From NCBI GenBank assembly GCA_002005505.1, contig KV908492.1:222414-286413 (forward strand): 64,000 nucleotides of DNA. The letters run 5' to 3'. This document shows positions 22,388 through 32,153 of the stretch, piece after piece (within the stretch, counting starts at the first letter, position 1; the number at the start of each line of letters is the position of its first letter). Under the pieces are notes generated by a model. The model was not told the DNA's origin and made no database searches. It was given only the letters and a program-made list of their open reading frames with translations. The DNA comes from Botryococcus braunii. Lineage: Eukaryota > Chlorophyta > Trebouxiophyceae. The position numbers and the translations under genes are program-made.

Positions 22388-22836
22388 TTTAACGAAGTGA
22401 GACGTGAACTAAGATTTATAACAAGCTAAGCAAGGGTATCAGGCAAGGGTGACACCGAAGGTAGAAATCGAAGTTCCAATCCGTTACAAGTTCGCAGCCC
22501 TCCTCACGCAGGTCGTCCGAGTCTCCAAAGAACAATATATTATGACCAATAAAGATATTTCTAGATGCCTCCCTTGTAACAGAAAACCCAAAGACAATGA
22601 TAACCACCCGAGTTCCTAGTCCACCTATGCGCGGATCCGGCTACGTCGTCCCTCTACGAGATGCTCTCGCGAGCATAACGATATGGATGACGAGAGGAGA
22701 CCCACTAGGATATTACAGTCATTTTCCTACACACAAGGACAACGAGATCTACTCGTATCCCAAAGGGCACGAAGAAACATGAACTACGCGCACATCCTAC
22801 GTGAGACGCGTCGCGCTGACGCGGCATCTCACTACA
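22388..22836 (-). repeat. Gypsy-A 5' LTR
   Basis: 449 bp, no difference from 16174-16622 seen by eye. One base inside it lies the primer-binding site TGGTATCGGCGAGG (complement of 22373-22386). The conceptual 63- and 61-residue frames inside all four Gypsy-A/B LTRs are identical, showing sequence identity, not real genes. Confidence 0.95.
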
Positions 22837-22841
22837 CTCTG

Positions 22842-23216
22842 CCAGCGGGATATCCTGGTACTCCAAGTTCTCAATGGCAGTGAGGATCGTCTCCAGCATG
22901 TTGTAGGGGTCTGACTTGGCGGAGGTAATTGCCCAAGCGTCGTTCTGCAAGACTGCAGGTAGCCCCTTATACATATACCTGCAGATCTGGCGGTCGCTCA
23001 GCTGATGGTTATTGGCCTCCAGGGAGGCGGCAATACTGATGACTCGGTGGCATCATTCTTGCACTGTCTCTCCCTTTACCATGCCTTGTTTGAGCCCCTT
23101 GATCCACTTCTCGTTGATTTCCCTGTCCTTCCCTCCAGTGCAGCGGTCTGCCATCCACTGAATGAAGTCAAAAGCGCTCCCCCGCTGTTTGACTTCGTCG
23201 TGCCACATGGACGGGA
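22842..23216 (-). pseudogene. gag: Copia-1 gag, middle fragment
   Basis: This is the 375-bp piece of Copia-1 gag left between Gypsy-A and Gypsy-B. It reads WHDEVKQRGSAFDFIQWM, KDREINEKWIKGLKQG and, further on, YKGLPAVLQNDAWAIT, matching a retrotransposon gag of the copia type. An in-frame TGA lies at 23053-23055 (after VQE), with homology continuing in the same frame. It joins to 27442-27785 on one side and 16168 on the other through the two TSDs. Confidence 0.82.
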
Positions 23217-23221
23217 CAGAC

Positions 23222-23670
23222 TGTAGTGAGATGCCGCGTCAGCGCGACGCGTCTCACGTAGGATGTGCGCGTAGTTCATGTTTCTTCGTGCCCTTTGGGA
23301 TACGAGTAGATCTCGTTGTCCTTGTGTGTAGGAAAATGACTGTAATATCCTAGTGGGTCTCCTCTCGTCATCCATATCGTTATGCTCGCGAGAGCATCTC
23401 GTAGAGGGACGACGTAGCCGGATCCGCGCATAGGTGGACTAGGAACTCGGGTGGTTATCATTGTCTTTGGGTTTTCTGTTACAAGGGAGGCATCTAGAAA
23501 TATCTTTATTGGTCATAATATATTGTTCTTTGGAGACTCGGACGACCTGCGTGAGGAGGGCTGCGAACTTGTAACGGATTGGAACTTCGATTTCTACCTT
23601 CGGTGTCACCCTTGCCTGATACCCTTGCTTAGCTTGTTATAAATCTTAGTTCACGTCTCACTTCGTTAAA
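23222..23670 (+). repeat. Gypsy-B 5' LTR
   Basis: 449 bp, TGTAGTGAG...TTCGTTAAA, followed by one T and the primer-binding site TGGTATCGGCGAGG at 23672-23685. Identical by eye to the other three Gypsy-A/B LTRs. Confidence 0.95.
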
Positions 23671-23812
23671 TTGGTATCGGCGAGGCGGTTAGAGCCTCGA
23701 ACCGAAGGGAGACGTAGGGAAGGTTGTAATTGCATTGTTCCATTGATATGATGGCGGTTAAACGGAAAGGAAAAAAAAGTACTCCGGTCTCCCCCTTAAA
23801 GAGAAAGAAATT

Positions 23813-24832
23813 TTGGAAGGTTTGGAAAAGGAAGGTATTGAAGTCGATGATCTTTTGGAAGAGTCCGAAACGGAATTGCATCTGGCCCCATCGCCCAAAC
23901 CGACCACACCCAAAACGAAACCCAAACCCACTCCTTTGAAGACACCCTTGAAGAAAAATAAGACTAAATCCCTAATTCTACGGTTATTGAAGCGGATTGA
24001 GGCCTTGGAGGGAGAACGAGCATCCAAGCGGACGTCATCCACCACTAACGTCGTGCGTGTGCCTACACCAGCCATGTTTACAGGAAAAAGAGGAAGCTTC
24101 CAATTCTTTGCTAGTAAGGTGGAATCATATGTGAACATTTCAAATGTGTCAAGGGACAAGTGGGTGGCAGTCGCGCTGCAATGTATGGAGGAGCGACCTA
24201 CAAAGGTGTGGGGGACATACCTCAAAAGGAAGGAAAGGGAAGGAGGTCAAACAGAGCCAACATGGGAAGACTTTAAAAATTTTATGGGAAATCGATACGA
24301 CTCTACAGATTTGGTTATGGCTGCCCGGCAGAAATTAGACCATGTTTATCAAGGGCAAGAAAGCGTTGAAAGATACATAGAAAGGTTTATTTCCTTGTTG
24401 AGTGATGTAGAAACCGAACATGACATCTGCGAAAATGATAAAATATATATGTTCCTCAAAGGCCTGAATGCTCCTATTAGAGTTGCTTGCACAGTTAACC
24501 CTCAAACTGGTGTCAGGTTCACAAGCCTCGACTCATTGTGCACTTATGTGGTGCAATATGAAAGCAACTTAAAATCAGGGGGGATGCTGAGGGGACAGGA
24601 AGGAAGGAAGGTTCTCAACGTTGTGAAGAGGACTCCAACAAGCACGCCGGCATACTTTCCGGGATTCACCCAGGTGCCTGTGCTTGGAGCCGTCGGACAC
24701 AACGTTGGTGGGAAGTTAGATTCTCGGACAAGCGTCCCCTCCGAGCGCCAGTGTTATTTCTGCAAAAACTTTGGTCACGAGCAATGGCAATGTCAGGGCA
24801 AGCGGGACTACTTGCAAAGGAAGAGCAGGCTG
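23813..24832 (+). CDS. gag: Gypsy-B gag
   Basis: Same gag as Gypsy-A up to the zinc knuckle CYFCKNFGHEQWQC and CQGKRDYLQRKSR. The first deletion then fuses it out of frame to the protease-RT linker, so the frame runs on to 24988 through unrelated residues. A full-length capsid/zinc-knuckle part is retained. The upstream ATG at 23750 is offset by the A8 run at 23771-23778. Confidence 0.85.
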
Positions 24833-26308
24833 AACTGGTGGACATCACCGGGGAGGAAGCCTCAAGTGAGGCCGACCTGGCGGACACCGACAAACCTATG
24901 GACGACACCCCCGTCGTCACAAAACCCCCCAGTAGTACCGCACCTTGGAAGTGGGGACAGGAACAACAGGAAGCATTTGACAACATAAAGGAAGCTTTGG
25001 TAAGTGCCCCTATCTTAACACTCCCGGACGTACGTCGGCCATTTAAGGTAGTGTGCGATGCATGCGATTACGGCGTGGGAGCTGTGCTATTTCAAGATGG
25101 AAAGGTTTGTGCGTATTTCAGTAAAAAGTTGGGAGCAAGCGAGAGGAACTACAGTGCCACGGAACGGGAGTTATTGGCTGTAGTGTATGCTCTCACGGAA
25201 TGGAGATGTTATTTGTTAGGTAAGCCAGTAACGGTGGTGACGGATCACAAGTGCAACACCTTCTTGGGTCAACAGGTGGGGCTTAGTCCTCGGAGGGCTC
25301 GGTGGGCCGAGCGCCTGCAGGAGTTTGAGATTGAATGGGTATGGGAACCGGGCAAGACCAACATTGCGGATCCGCTCTCCAGGTGTCACTTCACTCAACA
25401 CCCTGGACCTGGGGGGAGGGACAATGGGGCTGCTGTGGCCGGGGCTGCCCTCCGGCGCAAGCGTCGGCGCACCAGTCCGGACTCCCTCACCCCCTCCAGC
25501 CGGGATGTCGAGGGTACCCTCACAGCTCGGGTCCGCAAGGTCCCCAAGGTCACGCTCCCGGGGCCCGCTCACGAGACCCCAAGCTCCCTCGGCACGATGG
25601 AGCAAATCGGGTTGGCCAGCCCGAGTGAGCTTACCCGCGAGACCGATGGGTACGAATCCCTACTTGGCAAACTTGAGAAGGCTTACACATACGATCCGTG
25701 GTTGGCAGCGCGTGCGAATAGAAGGAAGGTTAGTCTAAAGGGAGGCTTTTGGGAGAGGAATGGACGGAAATATGTTCCTGCATTGTTTGAGGAAAAGGAA
25801 AGATGGGGAACTTGTCGTGGAGAACCTACGACGTGGAATTTTGGAAGCTTTACATGATCCACCTCATGTTGGTCACCCTGGAGTAACTCGCATGTACGAG
25901 CTTGTAACAAGGGAATGGTATTGGCCGGGAATGTATGAGGATGTCAAAGCCTATGTTGCTCATTGTGACTCTTGTCAACGAGTCAAGGCTCGGAATACTT
26001 TGCCTGCTGGTCTTCTTCACCCCTTACAAATACCAGCAAGGAAGTGGCAAAGTGTGTCTATGGACTTTATTACTAACCTCCCAAAGACCCCAAGTGGACA
26101 TGATGCGATTTGGGTTGTTGTGGATAGGCTTAGCAAGTGTGCTCATTTTGCTGCTACAACCATGAATGCTGATGCTTATACTCTAGCACAATTGTTAAGG
26201 ACATGGGTGTGGATGTATCGTGGATCCCGGGTGTGGTGGCATTGTGGATCACAAGCCACTCACTGGCGAACGCGGCCGCACTCTGGACGATCCGAACGAG
26301 CCAAATGA
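24833..26308 (+). pseudogene. pol: Gypsy-B RNase H, linker and truncated integrase
   Basis: After the second deletion the frame enters at APWKWGQEQQEAF and reads RNase H (VCDACDYGVG, TERELLAV, TDHKCNTF), then the linker to 25857. Integrase HHCC and first Asp follow in a shifted frame (25760-26308). Second Asp and Glu are absent, as in Gypsy-A. RT motifs are absent altogether. No product beyond gag is likely functional. Confidence 0.88.
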
Positions 26309-26987
26309 GGATAGCTGGAAATAACTTGCACAGGTCACGCGTTGTTGCCACAAGAAAGTGGAAGAGTACAGAGAGAGTCACGGGCTCCCGCCATTGCCTC
26401 CCAAGGGCACGACTCCTAGGGTCCACCCTTAGGGTCCCGTCGACCGGTTGGCCCTCCTTGGAGGGGTCTCTCTGTATGGCCATATGGACTTTGGATAGGC
26501 TAGGGTAAGGCTGCCTTACCCGGTAGGGTTGACCATGGGTCCCTTACCTGGATAGATTTTTGTGCACATTAGGTGTATGGCCTTTTCACTTCACTACCAC
26601 ACCTGATCAATATGGTGCAATACTGGCGTAATACTGGACTATATGTGGAAATTGGACTCCCCTTGGACTCTGGACTTTTGGACATCTGGACTTTTAGCTC
26701 TGCCCTTGTGTCTCATTTTGGCTGTTCATCATGTGGACTTTCGTTTTTCTCTCAGTGTTTTGTCTTTTGTTCTGTTAGTCATGCCTGATCCTTGTTCTTA
26801 TTGCATTATGGTGGGGACCCCGATACGCAGCATTCGGCTGGGGTCTGGCAACACGGGAGGCGGGTTGCCCGTAGGTCTAAGTCTGAGTCTCCGCATGTTG
26901 GAAGGTCTTGTTCCTTTGTTTGTCTTGTCTGTTTGTTGTTGCGCTCTGCCTTCTGCGCGGGGACGCACAGGAATAAGGGGGGGAGTA
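26309..26987 (+). other. Gypsy-B 3' noncoding region and PPT
   Basis: Same as Gypsy-A 16623-17301 in reverse. Ends with the polypurine tract AATAAGGGGGGGAGTA at 26972-26987 directly before the 3' LTR. No coding frame supported. Confidence 0.8.
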
Positions 26988-27436
26988 TGTAGTGAGATGC
27001 CGCGTCAGCGCGACGCGTCTCACGTAGGATGTGCGCGTAGTTCATGTTTCTTCGTGCCCTTTGGGATACGAGTAGATCTCGTTGTCCTTGTGTGTAGGAA
27101 AATGACTGTAATATCCTAGTGGGTCTCCTCTCGTCATCCATATCGTTATGCTCGCGAGAGCATCTCGTAGAGGGACGACGTAGCCGGATCCGCGCATAGG
27201 TGGACTAGGAACTCGGGTGGTTATCATTGTCTTTGGGTTTTCTGTTACAAGGGAGGCATCTAGAAATATCTTTATTGGTCATAATATATTGTTCTTTGGA
27301 GACTCGGACGACCTGCGTGAGGAGGGCTGCGAACTTGTAACGGATTGGAACTTCGATTTCTACCTTCGGTGTCACCCTTGCCTGATACCCTTGCTTAGCT
27401 TGTTATAAATCTTAGTTCACGTCTCACTTCGTTAAA
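26988..27436 (+). repeat. Gypsy-B 3' LTR
   Basis: 449 bp, ends TTCGTTAAA, then the TSD CAGAC. Comparison with the 5' LTR (followed by TTGGTATCGG) fixes the end at AAA, not CA. Confidence 0.95.
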
Positions 27437-27441
27437 CAGAC

Positions 27442-27785
27442 TGCAAAATGAAATGTTTTACTGCTGCGTTCTCTGCGGTCTTAGGCATAGCTGTCTCCAA
27501 CGCTCCCATTGCTCCTTTTTGCATTGCGCAGGACTCCAGCTCTTCACGCCAGGCCCTGAAATTAGTGCGATCAGCCTTCAGCTGCGTAGACATCTTGGGA
27601 TTGGAGGAGTTCATCGTGTATGCATACGAGCTGGCTGCAGTGCCTCCAGTGGTCTGTCCTGACTGTCCAGCTCCTGAGGAGGCCGTGCTGCCTCCTGCTG
27701 GTGTTGCCATAGTCTCTGTACTGCTGGGATTACTTTCAGAAACCTTGCTTTGGGAACGAGTTTGAGGTCTGGTCATACACTTCAC
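27442..27785 (-). pseudogene. gag: Copia-1 gag, N-terminal fragment
   Basis: ATG at 27785; reads MTRPQTRSQSKVSES, a Ser/Thr/Gly-rich stretch, then LKADRTNFRAWREELESCAMQKGAMGALE, a typical copia gag start. It is cut at 27442 by Gypsy-B and continues at 23216. Start choice: first Met of the frame, about 400 bp after the 5' LTR, with no better upstream Met. Confidence 0.82.
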
Positions 27786-28188
27786 TTGCTCTCACAGCGT
27801 TCAGCCTGACACAGCTGGTTTAAGTATACCCTTCAAGCGTACACCACAGCACTTTCAAGTATTCCACCCTTTCGAGGTCTAGCATGTACCCTTAATATGC
27901 AAGATATGCAAAATATTCTTCAGCAATTCAATTGCCTGACCACCCGGACCTACTGACGGTCTCACGACAACGATGACGGGTGATAATCTCAGGTCACTTC
28001 ACGGAAAAAAACTTCCCAAGATATTGAAGACTCTGTCGGTAGGCCTTCTGAGTGAATATCCAGTTGTTCTTTTTTTACTTCTTCTTGCCGTCAGGCGAGT
28101 CCGTGGAAAACCCAGTACAGATGCATCCGATGATGCCATGCACTCCTGTCTGCCCTTGGCTCAGCTGGAAGGGCGTGGGCCCATAACC
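27786..28188 (-). promoter_or_regulatory. Copia-1 leader and half-tRNA primer-binding site
   Basis: The 17 bases abutting the 5' LTR (28172-28188; GGTTATGGGCCCACGCC in element sense) match the complement of the initiator tRNA-Met anticodon arm (GGGCCCAUAACC) rather than a 3' CCA end. This is the priming mode known for Drosophila copia. The remaining leader to the gag ATG contains short U-rich runs but no supported ORF, unlike Copia-2 and Copia-3. Confidence 0.75.
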
Positions 28189-28889
28189 TGTAAAAGGTTA
28201 TGGGCAATGGCGTATCCTGTAAGCAAGCAGACAGGTCGTAAGTTCGTGCCTCTTCAGCTACAGTCCTTGACGACTGTCTGCTCTTTAGACACATGCAACT
28301 GCATGAACAAGACTGGCATCCTTATGTGCCCAGTATCTTTCCAAACCAGTTCCGTTACATGTTGATCTGTCAATGAGCATCTACACACGGATAAGCTCCT
28401 GACGGCTGAAAGCAAGTACCTTCCTATACTCAATCAAGACTCCGTCCCTTAGCTGTTTGGGAGATTTGATTGTCCACTAAGATGGTTCACTTACAAACAA
28501 GCAATCAAACATGAACACATTACCAATACACACCCTGCGTCACCGCACCTGTAAGCAAGCAGACAGGTCGTAAGTTCGTGCCTCTTCAGCTACAGTCCTT
28601 GACGACTGTCTGCTCTTTAGACACATGCAACTGCATGAACAAGACTGGCATCCTTATGTGCCCAGTATCTTTCCAAACCAGTTGCTCGACTGTGCGGTGA
28701 TCGCAGCTTTAATAGTCCTTTCACACTAACGCGTAATCTAAATCAGATTGTACCTTATGTTCGAAATAGACCTCATCCGAACGTGTCTTGAGGTACCTTA
28801 TGTGGATAGTGGACCCGTATCCTAATAATGTACATTTGAAGATCACCTAAAGCACAAGGCATTCTAGAATGTATGTTCACAACTCAACA
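28189..28889 (-). repeat. Copia-1 5' LTR
   Basis: 701 bp partner of 10930-11630, followed by TSD TTTAC at 28890-28894. It contains the two 133-bp leader repeats. Identity with the other LTR is about 99.5% by eye. Confidence 0.95.
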
Positions 28890-28894
28890 TTTAC

Positions 28895-30632
28895 ATTCCT
28901 AGAGGACAGGACCTCCTTCTCCTTTGCACCATTTTGGTTAGGTGATCTGACCCTTGTTGCTCCTGCTATCGCATCGTCTTTGGCAAAGTAAGATCCAGGT
29001 ATATACTTATCAGGTTGAGCAAGTGTCTCTCTAAGATCATACCTCCTCATCCCACCTCTTACCCTGTCCTGCGCCTCATCCCCACTGTCAGACTCCTGTG
29101 ATGAGCGGTCCTGATCCGAGTCACTACCGGGATCATTTTCACCATCTCCTGGCTGCTCCTGCTCATCCCCTGGGCCCATTGACTCTTCCCCTAAGACGCC
29201 TGGACCATGTGTATCCCTGTTACCACTCTCTTCCGCCTGAGCTTGTTGCCTTAGTACTTCATTGAGTCTCTGCAACACTTCTAGGTTAGCTGGTAGGATT
29301 TGGTCTTTTTCCCCTTCCAGCTTCCCTGTTCATGTCCACTGCCTCAGCAATGTCAACTGGGACAAAATCCCAGTTCTCTTCGTCTGCAGAGCTTGGCACC
29401 TGATCACAGTTTACATCACGTGGGAAATCAGGGGGCAGTTGGGTATCAGTAGAGAGAGTGTGGATACCCAATTTGTCTTCACATTTTTTGACACCTTGAT
29501 CTTATCCCCAACCAGCACTCTATATGCCTTAGATGCTGGTTCGTACCCGACAAACATTCCTGCCTCTGATCTAGGAGAAAAGGCAGACAGATCCTTGTCA
29601 GGCGTTTTGATGTATGCCAGACAGCCAAATACCCTCAAGTAATGAACAGCAGGCTTCCTGCCAAATAATAGCTCATAAGGGGTAGCGGTCTTCCCCTTAA
29701 TTGCCCTGAGGTTTAGTAACCTAACAGCAGTAGGCAGCGCTTCGGTCCACAAGCTTTGTGGAGCCTTAGCCTGTAGCAGCAACATTCTAACCTTCTCTTT
29801 CAAGGAGCGGTTAAAGCGTTCCGCCCGGCCATTTTGTTGCGGGGTATAAGGGGCAGACGTCTCGTGTCTTATCCCCTTCGAGTGAAAGAACTCACGCAAA
29901 TCTGAGTTTACAAACTCAGTCCTTCTATCAGTCCTGACAACTTTTACAGTATGGCCCGTCTGATTTTCTAAGTACAGGAGAATTGCTCTAACAGCATCAC
30001 CCACCTGAGACTTCAGGACCAATGGCCCTTGCAACACCCGCCTTTGAGAAATCATCCAGCATGGTGAGCATGTATCTCTCTCCTTCAGCACCCGGTACAG
30101 GCAGTTCACCCACAATATCCATGTGGACAATCTCTAATCGCTCTGTAGCCGTTGCCGGAGAGCGTGGGTAGCTCTCTCTAGTCTGCTTCCCCAGAACACA
30201 AACCTCACAATGTGAGTGACCATGATTGCAAGGTGATAATGACGTCTCAATGCCTTTCACCATATCTTCGGTTTGCAAGCGTTCCATGTTTTTACTGCTA
30301 GGGTGTCCTAGTCTTGCATGCCATAAGTCGTACTCTGAACACTTGTGTGCAATGCCAGCAACATGGGGCAACTTTACTGACTGACATATCACTGAGCAGA
30401 AGTATAGTCCTCTTTCTTTTGTCACTTCTACTTGAAACGATGACTTCTGACAGCAAACATGTGTGACTTCTCGTAGTGGATTTGTTGAAAAATTTAAACC
30501 ATCAACAACTCCAGCAGACACTGACATTAAATTTTCCAATGCAGTTGGAACAAATTCAACATCTCTCAATATGCATGTATTTCCCTGCTGATCCACCAAG
30601 CACACGGTCCCACATGCCTTACGCTGCGCCAC
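28895..30632 (-). pseudogene. pol: Copia-2 protease end, integrase and linker
   Basis: Homologous to the middle of Copia-3 gag-pol but broken. 30632 to about 29997 holds the pre-integrase zinc site (LWHARLGHPSS ... HCEVCVLGKQ) and first Asp (VHMDIVGELP). 30130-29411 holds VVRTDRRTEF (Gly of the usual DRG is Arg) and QQNGRAERFNRSLKEK. 29278-28895 is the acidic linker RYDLRETLAQPDKYIPGSY. Frames change near 30050 and 29450. It is cut at 28895 by Copia-1 and continues at 10929. Confidence 0.9.
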
Positions 30633-30652
30633 GTGTTCGCCAGTGGCTAGAT

Positions 30653-31672
30653 TTAAACCCTTTGGAATTGGATGTTATGCATCAGACGTACATCATTACA
30701 CACATGTGTGGAGGCCACAGAATCTATCACCCACTGTGAGGACAATTCACCTGAGTCAGAGGAGTATGTAGTTGCCATTCCTCCTACAATATTTTGAGGT
30801 CGCCCTCTGCCAGCCAGGATTGCAGCCCTTCTGGCGCAATCATCTTTGTACTTCTGACAATTCAGCCTGATGTGACCCTCCTCTAAGCAGAACCAGCACC
30901 CATGAAAGTTGGTAGGCACGTCATGGGGCATGCCCCTGGGTCTATTGCCATCAAACCCAGGTGCATTCTTTGGTCTAGGGGGACCAGAGGGAACAAGATT
31001 TGCAGAAGCAGAGGGAGCTTTCTCCTGATCAATGCCCAGAAACTTGGCACATGCACTGATACGAGATACAACCTCATCCTCCTCTTTCCCCACACAGGAA
31101 TCATACAAATGGGACTGACTGTGGGTAAAGGCCTTGGGAAGACAGCTAACTATACCCATGGCAAGGCGCTCCTCATCAACAGGGTGTTTGTTAGCCCTCA
31201 AACCTCTAGCCAGCTTGTACTTCATGGCCACAAATGCCATGGAAGTCTGGGCATCCTCAGTTTTACCTGAGTCAAGCAAAAAGGCCCATTTTGACATGAG
31301 CTTCTGGTTCTTTCCGCCAGTGAACTTGCCTTTCAGCCAGTCATACGCCTCCTTGGCTGAAGGCTTGTCGAGAGCTGCATCAACCCACTCATCTGGAGTT
31401 TTTTCAGTAACTAGGCTCTTAGCCAAAGCATCACCTGGTGTGTCAGGATGTTCCTCGTCCAAACACACCTTGATTTTCTTGCTACTAGCAACATTCTCTA
31501 CATCCTTCATCCATCTGAAACCATTTATGCATAACACATCAAGTGATTGGGCCAACTTCTGTGTGTTATAGACTGGGTTTAGTGGGTCTCCTGTGCTGCC
31601 TGATACAACAGCTGCAGTAACACCTGTACCAGTTGCTCCACCCGGAGCAGATGCACCAGCTGACCCACTCAT
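30653..31672 (-). pseudogene. gag: Copia-2 gag and protease start
   Basis: 339-codon frame from ATG 31672. Gag core (NGFRWMKDVENVASSKK, AYDWLKGKFTGGKNQKLMSKW, KLARGLRANKHP), zinc knuckle CWFCLEEGHIRLNC, then the protease motif, which reads VIDSVAST instead of DSGAST (Gly to Val next to the catalytic Asp). The frame ends soon after, at MHNIQFQRV. Copia-3 residues 40-340 are the intact homologue. Particle formation may have been possible; protease activity is doubtful. Confidence 0.9.
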
Positions 31673-31857
31673 GAAGGCAATCTGTGATCAAATTCAGCAG
31701 CTAATGACTTAAGGATCTCAATTACAATTAACAAGCGATACAGCGATGTATTCAAGGGACATTCAATGCCAGAGTTTGACAGCTCTTCAACTTCTTTATG
31801 CAGTGAACCAACCCAATACCTGTGCTGTACAAAATTCAATTCCCAGAACTTTCAAGC
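31673..31857 (-). other. Copia-2 spacer between leader ORF and gag
   Basis: 185 bp, AT-rich, stops in all minus-strand frames, no motif recognised. Confidence 0.6.
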
Positions 31858-32133
31858 TTAGTCAACCAACGGCTCCCTAAACGGTCGATAGGGATGCTTT
31901 ACTTCACTTCCAATGCGTACGTTTCTTTGTGTTTCTTTCCAGGCAAGTCCAATGTCACAATATCGTTCAAATAGATAACAGGCACGATCGATGGCCGATG
32001 CAACTTGCACTAACGGGACTTTCCCAACGAAATACTTTTCGCACGCGTCACAGCAGAAGCATCTTCTGCGGAGATGTTCAACGTCAAAGAGGGTGGCGTT
32101 CGCTCGCTGCGCCTCTAAGCGTCGAGACCCCAT
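31858..32133 (-). CDS. Copia-2 leader ORF (Cys-containing, unknown function)
   Basis: 91-codon frame whose ATG lies two bases after the PBS. It contains C28-x2-C31-x27-C59 and the block CEKYFVGKVP ... AIDRACYLFERYC. The same spacing and block (CNKWVSGKVP ... AIERGTVVFEDFC) occurs in the leader ORF of Copia-3 at 51425-51939, in the same position. Conservation between two diverged families, with many differing residues, supports a real protein. No known family is recognised; a small zinc-binding fold is possible. The shorter length here may reflect decay. Confidence 0.6.
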   Translation of the reverse strand: MGSRRLEAQRANATLFDVEHLRRRCFCCDACEKYFVGKVPLVQVASAIDRACYLFERYCDIGLAWKETQRNVRIGSEVKHPYRPFREPLVD

Positions 32134-32153
32134 GGATGTGGGCCCAGAACCAT

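Larger units (their letters stand above)
16174..22836 (-). mobile_element. Gypsy-A, Ty3/gypsy element with truncated integrase
   Basis: Identical-looking 449-bp LTRs (16174-16622 and 22388-22836) and a perfect TSD CTCTG (16169-16173, 22837-22841) inside Copia-1 gag. Minus-strand order: LTR, PBS, gag, protease/RT, RNase H, partial integrase, chromodomain remnant, PPT, LTR. Length is 6663 bp including a 480-bp solo-LTR insertion. Removing that and the two segments missing from Gypsy-B gives exactly the 4215 bp of Gypsy-B. So the two copies otherwise differ by no net indel. Confidence 0.96.
23222..27436 (+). mobile_element. Gypsy-B, internally deleted sister of Gypsy-A
   Basis: 449-bp LTRs (23222-23670, 26988-27436) and perfect TSD CAGAC (23217-23221, 27437-27441). 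Same family as Gypsy-A, opposite orientation, 385 bp away. Two internal deletions: one at 24825-24832, where GAGCAGGC is microhomology (corresponds to 20219-21235 of Gypsy-A), and one at 24940/24941 (corresponds to 18670-20100). It lacks protease and nearly all RT. Insertion with a clean TSD shows it was mobilised in trans. Confidence 0.96.
10930..28889 (-). mobile_element. Copia-1, Ty1/copia element hosting Gypsy-A and Gypsy-B
   Basis: Two 701-bp LTRs (10930-11630, 28189-28889) and a perfect TSD TTTAC (10925-10929 and 28890-28894) define it. Inside, on the minus strand: 5' LTR, PBS, leader, gag N-terminus (27442-27785), [Gypsy-B], gag middle (22842-23216), [Gypsy-A], gag end/protease, integrase, RT-RNase H, PPT, 3' LTR. 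Without insertions it is 7072 bp. It interrupts Copia-2 pol between ...SSRNV and KIPND. LTRs differ at only about three positions, yet several coding lesions are present. Confidence 0.96.

Noticed and set aside
26643..27119. 158-codon frame running through the Gypsy-B PPT into the LTR
   Set aside because: It spans the PPT-LTR boundary and has no domain; chance opening in the 3' noncoding part.
28091..28294. 67-codon minus-strand frame across the Copia-1 LTR/PBS as a leader ORF like that of Copia-2/3
   Set aside because: It starts within the LTR, lacks the Cys/GKVP pattern, and recurs only as an LTR-derived frame.
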